A DNA stretch of 64,000 bases from Chthonomonadales bacterium. GTDB taxonomy: Bacteria > Armatimonadota > Chthonomonadetes > Chthonomonadales > CAJBBX01. Of this stretch, positions 45,412-54,927 are shown one piece after another. The notes below the pieces were generated by a model. The model was not told the origin of the DNA. It saw nothing but the letters and a program-made list of their open reading frames with translations, and made no database searches. Within the stretch, counting starts at the first letter, position 1. Every line of letters begins with the position of its first letter. The translations under genes were made by a program, and so were the position numbers. The stretch is from the NCBI GenBank assembly GCA_020849275.1, contig JADLGO010000034.1, positions 87,556 to 151,555 of the forward strand, written 5' to 3'.

Positions 45412-46425
45412 ATGCCCGTGATGAGCATCGCCGAGGCGCTGCGCGAGGGCATCCGCGAGGAGATGCGTCGCGACGAGACCGTCTTCTGCCTGGGAGAGGA
45501 CATCGGCGTGAGCGGCGGCTGGGGCGGCGCGTTCACCGTGACCCTCGGCCTGGCCGACGAGTTCGGGCATGAGCGCATCCGCGACACCCCTATCTCCGAG
45601 TCCGGCTTCTGCGGGGTCGCCATCGGCGCCGCGATGACCGGTATGCGCCCGATCGCCGACGTTCAGTACGGCGACTTCCTCTTCTGCATGATGGATCAGC
45701 TCGCCAACCAGGCGGCCAAGATGACCTACATGTCGGGCGGCGCCGTCAAAGTGCCGATGGTGATGCGCGCCCCCGTGGGATCTACGCGTCGCGGGGCGCA
45801 GCACGCGCAGACCCTCGAGGTCTTCTTCGCGCACGTCCCGGGCCTCAAGGTGGTGGCTCCGAGCACGGCCTACGACGCCAAGGGCCTGCTGAAGGCCGCC
45901 GTGCGCGACGACAACCCTGTCCTCATCTTCGAACACAAGCTGCTCTACGGCAGCAAGGGAGCGCGATCGGAGACCGGCGCCGTGAGCGGCGCCTGCGAGG
46001 TGCCCGACGGCGACTACGTCGTCCCGTTCGGTACGGGCGCCGTGCGGCGCGAGGGGCGCGACGTCACGATCGTTGGCAAGCTGCTCACCGTCTACCGCGC
46101 GCTCGCGGCCGCCGAGGCGCTCGCCGCCGACGGCATCGAGGCCGAGGTCATCGATCCCCGCACGCTGGTCCCACTCGACCGCGAGCTCATCCTCGATTCC
46201 GTCCGCAAGACGGGCCGTTTCGTGGTGGTCGACGAGGACAACCGCACACACGGTTGGGCCGCCGAGATCGCGGCCATGGTGGCCGAGGATGCGTTCTGGT
46301 GGCTCGATGCGCCGCCAGCCCGCGTCTCCGCGCCCGATGTCCCGCCGCCCTTTGCCCCGGCGCTCGAGGCGCGCTACGTTCCGAGCGTCGATCGCGTCAT
46401 CGCCGCGGTCCGCGCCCTGTTCTGA
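45412..46425 (+). CDS. 2-oxoacid dehydrogenase E1 beta subunit
   Basis: 337 residues of the transketolase-like E1 beta family. Conserved segments include LGEDIGVSGG, DTPISESGF and VVDEDNRTHG. It pairs with the E1 alpha encoded 1 nt upstream. Length is standard. GTGAG-type coupling with the preceding stop. Confidence 0.92.
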   Translation: MPVMSIAEALREGIREEMRRDETVFCLGEDIGVSGGWGGAFTVTLGLADEFGHERIRDTPISESGFCGVAIGAAMTGMRPIADVQYGDFLFCMMDQLANQAAKMTYMSGGAVKVPMVMRAPVGSTRRGAQHAQTLEVFFAHVPGLKVVAPSTAYDAKGLLKAAVRDDNPVLIFEHKLLYGSKGARSETGAVSGACEVPDGDYVVPFGTGAVRREGRDVTIVGKLLTVYRALAAAEALAADGIEAEVIDPRTLVPLDRELILDSVRKTGRFVVVDEDNRTHGWAAEIAAMVAEDAFWWLDAPPARVSAPDVPPPFAPALEARYVPSVDRVIAAVRALF

Positions 46426-46434
46426 GGAGCATCC

Positions 46435-47715
46435 ATGGCCGTCGAGGTCCTCGTGCCGCCGCTCGGCACCAACGTCGACACCGTGACGATCACGGCCTGG
46501 CACCGCGCCGATGGCGAGGCGGTCGCGGCCGGCGATCCGCTCTTCTCGGTGGAGACCGACAAGGCGACGCTCGAGGTCGAGTCGCCAGCGAGCGGCACGC
46601 TGCGCGCCGTGGGCGCGAAGGTGGGCGACGAGGTGGAGGCGCTCTCGCGCATCGCCTGGATCGCGGCGCCGGGCGAGGCGCTGCCAGGCGACGACGTCTC
46701 CGGGCCACGCGAGGAGCCCCGGGCGGACGCGCCGCGGGGGCGCGCGGTGCCGGGGGCAGGCGGTAGGCGAGTTCTCGCCTCGCCGCGCGCGCGCCGCCTG
46801 GCTGAGGAGCGTGGCGTTGACTGGCGGGCACTGGCGGGCACCGGCCCCGAGGGCACCGTCGTGGAGCGCGATGTGCCCGCCGCGCTGAAGGCGCCGCCCA
46901 CGCCGCGGCCCACGCCGCTCGCCCGTCGCGTCGCAGCAGAGACCGGCGTCGCCATGGACGCCGTGCGCGGCACGGGCGCCGGTGGGCGCGTCACCCGCGA
47001 GGACGTGGCGCGGGCGGCCCGCGGCGCTGGAGAGGCGGATGGAACGATCGCGATGGCCGGCATCCGCGGGCGCATTGCAGAGCTGATGTTGCGCGGGGCG
47101 CGGGAGACGGCCACCGTCACGCTGACCACGGAGGTCGACGCCACCGGCCTGGTGGAGGCGCGGCGCGCGCTGGCGGACGAGGGGCTGCGCGTCAGCTACA
47201 ATGACCTGCTGCTCGCCATCACCGCCCGTGCGCTCAGCGAGCACCCACGCCTCAACGCCTCGCTCGAAGGCGAGCGAATCCGGACGCGCGAGGCGATCGA
47301 CATCGCGCTCGCGGTCGACACCGAGCGCGGCCTGCTCGCGCCGGTGTTGCGCGGAGTGGACCGGCTCTCACTCGCCGAGATCGCCGCGGGCAGCGCAGCG
47401 CTGATCGAGCGCGCTCGCGGCGGCCAGGCAGGTCCCGACGAGTTGCGCGGAAGCAGCTTCACCCTCACCAACCTCGGCATGTTCGGCATCGACTCCTTCA
47501 CTCCGATCATCAACCTGCCCGAGTGCGCCATCCTCGGCGTGGGGCGCATCAAGCCGTCGCCTGCCGTGGTGGATGGACGCCTTGCGGTGCGCCAGATGCT
47601 CTGGCTCAGCCTCTCGTTTGACCACCGACTCGTCGACGGCGGCCCGGCGGCGCGCTTCCTCCAGCGCATCGCCGCTCTGGTTCAGGCCCCGGCTCGCCTG
47701 CTGCACGCCGGCTGA
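46435..47715 (+). CDS. Dihydrolipoamide acyltransferase (E2), two binding domains
   Basis: 426 residues. A lipoyl domain has Lys43 in SVETDKATLEVE. Two peripheral-subunit-binding domains follow: one with RARRLAEERGVDW (about 120-155) and one with LARRVAAETGV (about 160-195). The catalytic domain ends in SFDHRLVDGG. E2 accepts the acyl group and passes it to CoA. The second binding domain is unusual and could bind a non-standard partner. It is the last gene of the SorC operon. Confidence 0.9.
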   Translation: MAVEVLVPPLGTNVDTVTITAWHRADGEAVAAGDPLFSVETDKATLEVESPASGTLRAVGAKVGDEVEALSRIAWIAAPGEALPGDDVSGPREEPRADAPRGRAVPGAGGRRVLASPRARRLAEERGVDWRALAGTGPEGTVVERDVPAALKAPPTPRPTPLARRVAAETGVAMDAVRGTGAGGRVTREDVARAARGAGEADGTIAMAGIRGRIAELMLRGARETATVTLTTEVDATGLVEARRALADEGLRVSYNDLLLAITARALSEHPRLNASLEGERIRTREAIDIALAVDTERGLLAPVLRGVDRLSLAEIAAGSAALIERARGGQAGPDELRGSSFTLTNLGMFGIDSFTPIINLPECAILGVGRIKPSPAVVDGRLAVRQMLWLSLSFDHRLVDGGPAARFLQRIAALVQAPARLLHAG

Positions 47716-47776
47716 GCTACGCGCCAGGCGGCGCCGCGCGCCGCGCCAGGTGGCGACGCCCCCGGAGCGCCCTTCC

Positions 47777-47806
47777 TTGACGGCCGCGGGCGGCGGGGCC
47801 TATAAT
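47777..47806 (+). promoter_or_regulatory. Promoter of the second NIL-like gene
   Basis: TTGACG (47777-47782) and TATAAT (47801-47806) with an 18-nt spacer, the same arrangement as the promoter before the NIL-like/metX pair (35046-35075). Confidence 0.8.
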
Positions 47807-47841
47807 GCGCTCGTCGCGCCGCCTGCGAAAGGAGTTCCACC

Positions 47842-48102
47842 ATGCCTCCCGGGCCGCAGACCGTGCTTGCCCGCCTCGTCTACCCGATCGAGCACGTGAA
47901 GGAGCCGGTGATCTACCATCTGATCACCGACTTCCACATCGTGCCCAACGTGCACCGCGCGCAGATCGACCCGGACGCCGGCGGCACGCTGGAGCTTGAG
48001 CTCACCGGCGATCCGGCGGCGCTGACGCGAGGGGTGGAATGGTTGGAGCGCTGCGGGATCCGCGTGGAACGCCTCGACGAGAGCGCGGATCCGGCGCCGT
48101 AG
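47842..48102 (+). CDS. NIL-domain-like small protein, paralogue
   Basis: 86 residues, homologous to the NIL-like protein at 35131; it shares YPIEHVKEPVIYHLITDF with the other's YPLQRVREPILYHLV. Own promoter and strong GAAAGGAG site. It stands alone, followed by a DinB-like gene, so the duplication probably serves another sulfur or amino-acid step; inference. Confidence 0.78.
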   Translation: MPPGPQTVLARLVYPIEHVKEPVIYHLITDFHIVPNVHRAQIDPDAGGTLELELTGDPAALTRGVEWLERCGIRVERLDESADPAP

Positions 48103-48128
48103 CGGCCCGCCACGGGAGGGGAAGGACC

Positions 48129-48593
48129 TTGCACCTCAGCCAGGAAGTCGCTCTGTCGGCCACGCTGCGCGCCGCCGATGACCTCGCGCGGGCCGCCCGC
48201 GCGGTGCCCCCGGAGCGCCACCGCTGGCAGCCGGGAGGGGTTGCGCGCAATCTCCTCTGGATCCTGGCTCACTGCGCGGCGGAAAACCGCTTCTTCGCCG
48301 CGATCTACTCCGGCGCGCCGCTCCCGTACCGCACCCAGGACGAGCGCGAGGCCGCGGTTGGAGCCTGCGACACGCTGGAGCGCGCACAGAGCTTCCTGGG
48401 CACGAGCGTGACCGAGTTATGCAACGCGATCGCCGCGCTGCCCGACAACCGTCTGTCCGAGCTCATGGTAATGCCGTGGGGCGAGCGGCTTCCGATGGCG
48501 CTGGGGCTGCTGGCGCCGGCCCAGCACATGCAGTACCATCAGGGGCAGGTCAACCTCATTCAGGCGCTCCTGGGCGACGACGAGCACCACTGA
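48129..48593 (+). CDS. DinB-like protein
   Basis: 154 residues of the DinB/YfiT four-helix-bundle superfamily, with a metal-type His in LLWILAHCAAENR and the terminal HMQYHQGQVNLIQALLG. DinB proteins include thiol-dependent transferases and are often of unknown role. TTG start at 48129 behind GGGAGGGGAAGGA. Confidence 0.75.
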   Translation: MHLSQEVALSATLRAADDLARAARAVPPERHRWQPGGVARNLLWILAHCAAENRFFAAIYSGAPLPYRTQDEREAAVGACDTLERAQSFLGTSVTELCNAIAALPDNRLSELMVMPWGERLPMALGLLAPAQHMQYHQGQVNLIQALLGDDEHH

Positions 48594-48645
48594 CTCGCCC
48601 GCGCCGCCAGGCCAGGGCGAATCGAGGCGTTGCGAGGCGAACAAC

Positions 48646-49803
48646 ATGGACACCAGCGCGGTTGCCGCGAGGTTCGCGGACATGTATGGCGGCGAGCCCG
48701 CGTTCGTCGTCCGGGCGCCCGGGCGCGTGAACCTGATCGGCGAGCACACCGACTACAACGACGGCTTCGTCTTTCCGGCCGCCATCGACTTCGACGTCGT
48801 CGTGGCGGGATCGCCGCGCCCCGACGGCCAGGTGCGCCTCTACTCCGACACCTTTGGTGAGTCCGCCACGTTCTCGCTGGACGCCATCGCCCGGACCGAC
48901 GAGACGCCCTGGAGCAACTACCCGCGCGGCGTCGCGCAGGTGCTCGGACAGGAGGGGCACGCGCTCGTCGGCATGAACGCGGTCGTCGCCGGCAACGTCC
49001 CGCTCGGGAGCGGCCTTTCATCCTCCGCGGCCATCGAGGTGGCCTCCTGTCTGGCGTACGAGGCGGCAGGCGGCTTCACCATCGAGCCCGTGCAGCGCGC
49101 CCTGCTCTGCCAGCGCGCCGAGCGCGAGTTCGTTGGTGTGCAGTGCGGCATCATGGACCAGTTCATCTCGACCCTCGGCCGCGAAGCGCACGCCCTCTTC
49201 ATCGACACGCGCACGCTGGAATACCGCCCCGTGCCGATCCCACGCGAGGGCGTCTCGCTCCTGATCGCCAACACGAACAAGCCGCGCGGCCTCGTGCAAT
49301 CCGCCTACAACGAGCGCCGCGCCGAGTGCGAGGAGGCGGTGCGCGCCCTGCGCGAGGTGCTGCCGGAGGTGATGGCTCTGCGCGACGTGAGCGCGGATGA
49401 CCTTGCCGAGCACTCCGGCCGCCTGAGCGAGGTCGTGCGCAAGCGAGCGCGCCACGTCGTGACCGAGAACGCGCGCGTGCTCGATAGCGTGCGCGCGCTC
49501 GAGGCCGGCGACGTGGCGCGCTTCGGCCGGCTGATGAACGAGTCGCACGCATCGCTGCGAGATGACTACCAGGTGAGCTGCCGCGAGCTGGACGTGCTGG
49601 TGGAGGCTGCGCAGGCACAGAACGGGGTCTACGGCTCGCGCATGACTGGCGCGGGCTTCGGCGGCTGCACGGTGAGCCTGGCGCGCACGGAGGCGGTGGA
49701 GAGCGTGCGCCGGGCCGTAGCGCCCGTCTACCGCGCCGAGACCGGCCTTGAGACCACCTTCTACGTCTGCCGCGCCTCCGAGGGCGCCAGCCGTGTCGCC
49801 TGA
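48646..49803 (+). CDS. galK: Galactokinase
   Basis: 385 residues of the GHMP kinase family. Galactokinase motifs are RVNLIGEHTDYNDGFVFP, GSGLSSSAAIEVA and MTGAGFGGCTVS. It phosphorylates galactose at C1 in the Leloir pathway. No galT or galE is in this window. Its end overlaps the cupin-type isomerase gene by 11 bp. Confidence 0.93.
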   Translation: MDTSAVAARFADMYGGEPAFVVRAPGRVNLIGEHTDYNDGFVFPAAIDFDVVVAGSPRPDGQVRLYSDTFGESATFSLDAIARTDETPWSNYPRGVAQVLGQEGHALVGMNAVVAGNVPLGSGLSSSAAIEVASCLAYEAAGGFTIEPVQRALLCQRAEREFVGVQCGIMDQFISTLGREAHALFIDTRTLEYRPVPIPREGVSLLIANTNKPRGLVQSAYNERRAECEEAVRALREVLPEVMALRDVSADDLAEHSGRLSEVVRKRARHVVTENARVLDSVRALEAGDVARFGRLMNESHASLRDDYQVSCRELDVLVEAAQAQNGVYGSRMTGAGFGGCTVSLARTEAVESVRRAVAPVYRAETGLETTFYVCRASEGASRVA

Positions 49804-50359
49804 CGCCTACCCGCCAGCGCGCCTCGACCCCGCGACCGGCGCGCTCACGGGCCAGGGCGTCACCGAGAGCACGCGCACCCTGGCCGGGCTGCGGGGATAC
49901 TTCCGTGAGGAGGCCGTCCGCGCGTCGATGCCCCAGGAGGTCGTCGTCTACCGCGTGCGCGCCTTCGAGCCCATCCCCGAGGGCAGACCCGGCGCCATCT
50001 GCTGCGCGACCACCTCCCTGGAGCCCGGCGTGGTCGGCGACGAGTACTTCCTGACGCGCGGACACTTCCATGCCGCCGAGGACCGCCCCGAGCTCGAGGT
50101 CGCGGTCCGCGGCCGAGGCGTCCTCGTTCTCATGAAACCGGACGGCTACACGCGCGTGGAGTGGATGGGGCCCGGCTCGCTGCACCACGTGCCGCCGTCG
50201 ACGGCCCATCTCGTGGTGAACGTGGGCGTCGAGCCGCTCGTGTTCGAGTCGTACTGGCCGAGCGAGACGGGACACGACTACGAGGCGACCGCTTGGCGCG
50301 GTTTCGGCCTGCGCGTGCTGCGCGTCGACGGCAGACCGCGGGCGGTGCCGGCGCGCTGA
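49793..50359 (+). CDS. Cupin-type glucose-6-phosphate isomerase
   Basis: 188 residues of the cupin phosphoglucose isomerase family, otherwise best known in archaea and some bacteria. The metal-binding motif is RGHFHAAEDRPELE, with a later cupin motif around HHVPPSTAHLV. GTG start overlapping galK. It feeds glycolysis directly after galactose entry. Confidence 0.85.
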   Translation: MSPDAYPPARLDPATGALTGQGVTESTRTLAGLRGYFREEAVRASMPQEVVVYRVRAFEPIPEGRPGAICCATTSLEPGVVGDEYFLTRGHFHAAEDRPELEVAVRGRGVLVLMKPDGYTRVEWMGPGSLHHVPPSTAHLVVNVGVEPLVFESYWPSETGHDYEATAWRGFGLRVLRVDGRPRAVPAR

Positions 50360-50892
50360 TGGCGGAGGCCCCGGGCGGGTGGAGGTGGTCCGTGGCGCTC
50401 GTGCTGGCGGTTGCCAGCGTGACGTCGATCTTCGCGCTCTGGCGGGCTCCCGACCGGCGGGCGGCCGCGCTCTGGCTGACCCTCGGCGTAATGGCCCTCG
50501 TCCTCGCGGGCGACGAGGTGCTGAACCTGCATCGCGCCCTGCGGCTGCTGCCTCGGCCCATCGCGCTGGCCGGTCCCCCGGACCGGCGCTGGCTCATTGC
50601 GGCGCTCGCGGGCGCGGCGGTGGCCGGCGCGATCCTCGTGCCCCTCGCGTGGGCCGCCATGCGAGCGTGCCCGGCGCCCGCGCGCCTCCTGCTCGCGGCG
50701 GCGGGGCTGCTCTACCTGGTCGGCCTGACGGCCGGCAAGCTCGCCGGAGGGGCGCCAGGTGTGGTCTCCGCGTTGCCCGGTCTTGGCGGGCTCGGCGGTC
50801 CGCGCCGGTCGGCGGCGCTGCGCCTCCTCGGGGGCGCCTCGCTGGCCGCGTCCGGTCTGCTGGCGGCGCGACGCCGCCGTGGAGAAGGGTGA
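50359..50892 (+). CDS. Hypothetical membrane protein
   Basis: 177 residues with about four hydrophobic segments (near residues 10-28, 37-52, 78-98, 104-125) and an Arg-rich C-terminus. It overlaps the cupin isomerase stop by one base (TGATG). No family recognised. Confidence 0.7.
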   Translation: MAEAPGGWRWSVALVLAVASVTSIFALWRAPDRRAAALWLTLGVMALVLAGDEVLNLHRALRLLPRPIALAGPPDRRWLIAALAGAAVAGAILVPLAWAAMRACPAPARLLLAAAGLLYLVGLTAGKLAGGAPGVVSALPGLGGLGGPRRSAALRLLGGASLAASGLLAARRRRGEG

Positions 50893-50897
50893 AACGC

Positions 50898-51692
50898 ATG
50901 ACGACGGGAGAGCCCTACTACCGCGGCGCGGCCGCCCGGTTCTACGACTGCCTCTCGACCGGCCTGGAAGGCGACATCGCGTTCTACGTGGAGCGCGCCC
51001 GCGAAGCCGACGGGCCGGTGCTGGAGCTCGGGTGCGGCACCGGCCGCATCCTGGCGCCCATCGCCGAGGCCGGCTGCGCGATCTCCGGCCTGGACCTGTC
51101 CGCCGATATGCTGGAGCAGGCGCGCGCCCGGCTGGCGGAGATGCCGCCCGGCGCCGCCGCCCGCGCCACGCTGGAGCGCGGCGACATGCGCGACTTCGAC
51201 CTGCGACGCCGATTCGCGCTTGCCATCATCCCCTACCGTGCGTTCGCTCACCTGATGACGCCGGGCGACCAGATGGCGGGCCTGGCCCGCATCCGAGCGC
51301 ACCTGGAGCCCGGCGGGCGCCTCGTGATGAACACGTTCGACCCGAGCCTGCCGGTGATCGCCGCGCACCTCGGCCCCGGCGCGCCAGGCCTCGCGCCGAT
51401 GGCGGCTTTCCCCCATCCCGACACCGGCAACACCGTTCAGGTGTGGGCCGCGCGGCGCTACGAGCCCGCCGAGCAGGTGGTCCGCGAAACGCGCGTGTTC
51501 GAGGAGTTGGACGCCTCCGGCCGGACGGTCGGCCGCCTGCACGCGCGCGTCCGGCTGCGCTACACGTTCCGGTTCGAGATGCAACATCTCCTCGAGCGCT
51601 GCGGATTCGCCATCGAGGATCTGCACGGCGACTTCGCCGGTGGGCCGTTCCGCGCCGGCGGCGAGCAGGTGTGGTTCGCGCGCGCCGCCTGA
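50898..51692 (+). CDS. Class I SAM-dependent methyltransferase
   Basis: 264 residues. The SAM motif is VLELGCGTGRILAPIAEAG and motif II is near GLDLSADML. A typical class I fold. The acceptor substrate is not apparent. The ATG at 50898 is preferred over GTG at 50889 for ribosome spacing. Confidence 0.88.
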   Translation: MTTGEPYYRGAAARFYDCLSTGLEGDIAFYVERAREADGPVLELGCGTGRILAPIAEAGCAISGLDLSADMLEQARARLAEMPPGAAARATLERGDMRDFDLRRRFALAIIPYRAFAHLMTPGDQMAGLARIRAHLEPGGRLVMNTFDPSLPVIAAHLGPGAPGLAPMAAFPHPDTGNTVQVWAARRYEPAEQVVRETRVFEELDASGRTVGRLHARVRLRYTFRFEMQHLLERCGFAIEDLHGDFAGGPFRAGGEQVWFARAA

Positions 51693-51698
51693 TCGGCC

Positions 51699-54600
51699 CT
51701 ATCGCCACACATCGAACGTGACGCCCCCCCGGTGCGCGCGCGCCTCCAGCCGGCCCTCGGCAACGCGCGGCGTCTCCTCGCGCTCCAGCGTCGCCGATAC
51801 CTCGGATACGCGCACGCCGGAGTCGGGCCGCAGGGCCACCTCGACACCGTCCACGGGCAGTTGCACTCGCAGGATGCAGCGGGCTCGCGCGGCGGCGCGC
51901 CCCACGGCGATGCGGCCCATCAGGCCGGGCAGGACGCGCCCGCCGCGGCGCACCGACCAGGTCACGCCCACCCCGGCGCGCGTCCCGGACGCCCTGAACA
52001 GCAGATCGACCTGACAGCCGGACGCCAGGCCCTTGAGCGGGCCGCACACCCAGGGCTCGCCGGCGGCCGTCCGCGCCACGGGCAGCGGCGTGACCGCCAC
52101 GTGCGCGTGGAACGGCATCACGTAGACGGAGCCCTCCCATGAGCCGTCGGCCCGCACGCTCTTGAGCAGGCCCGTCCGGTCTGGTCCCGAGCCCACGCAG
52201 ACCACGGCGCACTCGCGGCCGCCAGCCCGCGCCGTCCGCACCTCGCCGACCCCGCCGGCCACCCCAGGCCGGGGCCGGTCCTCGGCGAACAGCCGCCGCA
52301 GCGCAGCGTCCATCGACGCGTTGAAGCCGCGGTCGTGCTCGGCCGGCCAGCTCATGCAGTGCGCGAAGGCGACCCCATGGTCCGCCAGGAAGCGGAGTTG
52401 CCCGAAGGCCGCCTCCACGTCCGGAGTGAGCGCCTGGTACTCGCCGATGCTCATCATGCCGAACCCGGCCGCGTGCGCGTCCTGCACCATGTCGTGCGGC
52501 GCTCGGTACCACACCCCGTAGCGCGTGAATCCGAAGCCGGTCCCGGCGCTCAGCGCCCAGTCGACCGGCGTGAACCGGGCCGTCACGCTGCTGAACGCGT
52601 CGAGGTGGCCGACGGCGTAGGCGTCCGGGATCTGGTGGCAGGTCACGATCTCGGGCGGGAACCCGGCGAGCAGGGCCTCACGGAAGGTCTGCGCCAGCCG
52701 CCGGTTCACCACGTAGCGGTTGTAGGCGATCCACTCGCGATAGAGTGGATTGGCGCCGTCGTAGGCGTCCCACGAGCCGCGCTCCCACCGGCGGGGCGCG
52801 TCGAAGTAGCGCGTGAAGGAGGAGCCCATCACGCGGTTGAGGCCAGCCAGGTCACGCCCGTAGAGCGCCGTAAGGTAGTGAAAGAAGCCCTCCACCATGC
52901 GCGGGTTGTAGTCGCCCATCGTGCCTTCGGCCTCCACGGCGATCTCGTGCTCATGGTTGGGCTCCAGGCAGACGATGCGCTCCGGGTGACGGCGAAAGGG
53001 CGTCGCGAGGCCGCGCAGGAACGCCCGCAGCGGCAGCACGTTGAGCCGCTCGATCTCCGGCAGGCCGAAGGCGTAGGTGCCCGAGTAGAAGTCCACCGTG
53101 CCGAACTCGCCGTACTCTGCCGGATGGTTGTTGCGCGTGAGCATCACGTAACGCGGTAGGCCGGTCTGCGGGTCAACCGCGTCACGCCACGCCTGGAAGC
53201 GTCCCTTGTGCCAGCGGTGGCTGAAGCACGGCTCCCACACGCTCGTCTGCCCGCTCTCGTACGCGGCGATGCTCTGGCCGACCCACTTGCGGAACACGGG
53301 ACCGGCGAAGGCGGCCTCGGGCGATGCCGGGTCCGCTGCGCCCGGCGAGGCGCCGTCCGTGCGAATGTGGCGGAAGGTCGCGTGCCGCGTGTAGCGCCCG
53401 TCGGGCATCTGTTCCCAGCCGGTCCCGTACCAGGCCGCCCAGAAGCGCCTCTCCCGCGCTCCCACCTCCACGGTGCGCGCCTCGCCGGCCGGCGTGAGGC
53501 GCGTCACCTCCGACCGTTCGGTGCCCGGCAGCGCGGCGACGAGTTCCCGCCCCACCCCGGCGTACACCGCCGCGCCCGCGGGCAGCGCCGGAAGCGCGGT
53601 CAGCCGGGGCGCGCCGGCGGCGGCCGGCAGCCGCACCACGCGGCGCGAGCCCGCCGCGTGGACCACCAACTCGTCGCCGCGCGAGGCCCGGGCGCGCGAG
53701 AGCGTGAGCGCACCCGCCAGGCCGGCGGGAAGCCGGACCGTGCGGAGCAGCCGGCCATCCGCGGCGTACAGGAGCACAGTTCGGCCGCCGGCGCCCGAGC
53801 GCGAGGCCACAGCGACCTCGTCGCCCGCCCGCGAGGCCACGAGATCGCCGGCCGTGATGGCGTACGGCGGCCCGACCGAGGCCGGCGGCCGAATGCGCAT
53901 GAGCGGCCCGCCGCGGTCCGTGAAGACGCGGATCTCGCGCACGCCGGCGTCCGCGAGGGGCGCGGCGCAGACGAACGCGGCGCCGCCGGCGCGGCGCCCG
54001 GCCGCCACCGCGACGCCGCCGCGCACACCGGGCGCGAAGGCAAGGAACTGCGCCTCCGCGATGCCGTGCCGGCCGAGGACCCGCACCAGGGTGTGGTTCG
54101 CCGGGTCCGGCCCTTCTCCGGCCACCATGGGCGGCGGAAGTGGCGCCGCGGGCGGGCCGGCGACGCGCGCCGTGTCGCGAAGCTGCGCGGGCAGGTCGAG
54201 TGACCGATCCATCACGGCGACAAGCGTGCGGGCCGGGCCGTCTCGCCGGCTCTCCAGCACGCGCTCGGGCTCCGGCGCGCGCAGGAGGGCATCCAGGCGA
54301 AGGAAAGGAACGGCGGGTATTGGCTTGGGCGTGGCGCGCCTCCCCTCGATGACGATTCGGGGCGCGCCCCACGCCGCCCAGTCGTAGGCGCTGTTCGTGA
54401 GCGGGTCGGTCAGGAACGCGACGGCCGCGGTCCGGCCGGCCAGCGAGGTCAGGTCGACGCGCTCCTCGCTCCACCGCTGCTCGGCCCAGGCGCGCCGGAA
54501 CACCCGACAGCCCTCCACCTCGACGATGAAGGCGCAGCCGTCGAACCGCGGGTTGGCGTCTCTCGAGAAGCCGTCGCGGATGCCGACAGCGAAGCGCAGC

Positions 54601-54896
54601 GCGAGCCGCTCGGCGCCGCGAACCGGGGGCAGCGCGACGCGGCGGTACTCGATGCGAACCAGGGGCGCGCCCGTGGCGGCCGGGTGCTGAGAGATGGCGC
54701 CGCGGGTGACCCCGCCGGCGGCGACCGCCGCCGCGGCGGCCCCGGCGGGGTTGACCACGGACGGGCCGGCCAGCGTGTCCGCGAGGTCTCGCACAACCTC
54801 CCATCGCGGCTCTTGCGGCGCGGCGGCGCGCGGCGAGGTTCCGGCCGGCGCGGCGGCGATCAGGAGGGAGGCGCTGAGCCACCGGGCAGCACGCAT
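51699..54896 (-). CDS. Large secreted glycosidase-like multidomain protein
   Basis: 1065 residues. An N-terminal signal sequence (about 1-25, WLSASLLIAAAPAG) is followed by a beta-sandwich region, a beta-propeller-like middle (about 380-530), then a TIM-barrel-like glycosidase domain (about 555-900) with ICLEPNHEHEI and WPAEHDRGFN, and a beta-rich C-terminus. It resembles beta-galactosidase/GH-A type proteins, but the catalytic Glu residues cannot be fixed. ATG with GGAGGT upstream. Confidence 0.72.
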   Translation of the reverse strand: MRAARWLSASLLIAAAPAGTSPRAAAPQEPRWEVVRDLADTLAGPSVVNPAGAAAAAVAAGGVTRGAISQHPAATGAPLVRIEYRRVALPPVRGAERLALRFAVGIRDGFSRDANPRFDGCAFIVEVEGCRVFRRAWAEQRWSEERVDLTSLAGRTAAVAFLTDPLTNSAYDWAAWGAPRIVIEGRRATPKPIPAVPFLRLDALLRAPEPERVLESRRDGPARTLVAVMDRSLDLPAQLRDTARVAGPPAAPLPPPMVAGEGPDPANHTLVRVLGRHGIAEAQFLAFAPGVRGGVAVAAGRRAGGAAFVCAAPLADAGVREIRVFTDRGGPLMRIRPPASVGPPYAITAGDLVASRAGDEVAVASRSGAGGRTVLLYAADGRLLRTVRLPAGLAGALTLSRARASRGDELVVHAAGSRRVVRLPAAAGAPRLTALPALPAGAAVYAGVGRELVAALPGTERSEVTRLTPAGEARTVEVGARERRFWAAWYGTGWEQMPDGRYTRHATFRHIRTDGASPGAADPASPEAAFAGPVFRKWVGQSIAAYESGQTSVWEPCFSHRWHKGRFQAWRDAVDPQTGLPRYVMLTRNNHPAEYGEFGTVDFYSGTYAFGLPEIERLNVLPLRAFLRGLATPFRRHPERIVCLEPNHEHEIAVEAEGTMGDYNPRMVEGFFHYLTALYGRDLAGLNRVMGSSFTRYFDAPRRWERGSWDAYDGANPLYREWIAYNRYVVNRRLAQTFREALLAGFPPEIVTCHQIPDAYAVGHLDAFSSVTARFTPVDWALSAGTGFGFTRYGVWYRAPHDMVQDAHAAGFGMMSIGEYQALTPDVEAAFGQLRFLADHGVAFAHCMSWPAEHDRGFNASMDAALRRLFAEDRPRPGVAGGVGEVRTARAGGRECAVVCVGSGPDRTGLLKSVRADGSWEGSVYVMPFHAHVAVTPLPVARTAAGEPWVCGPLKGLASGCQVDLLFRASGTRAGVGVTWSVRRGGRVLPGLMGRIAVGRAAARARCILRVQLPVDGVEVALRPDSGVRVSEVSATLEREETPRVAEGRLEARAHRGGVTFDVWR

Positions 54897-54927
54897 ACGG
54901 TTACCTCCGGGCGTCGTGCTGCCCGCC

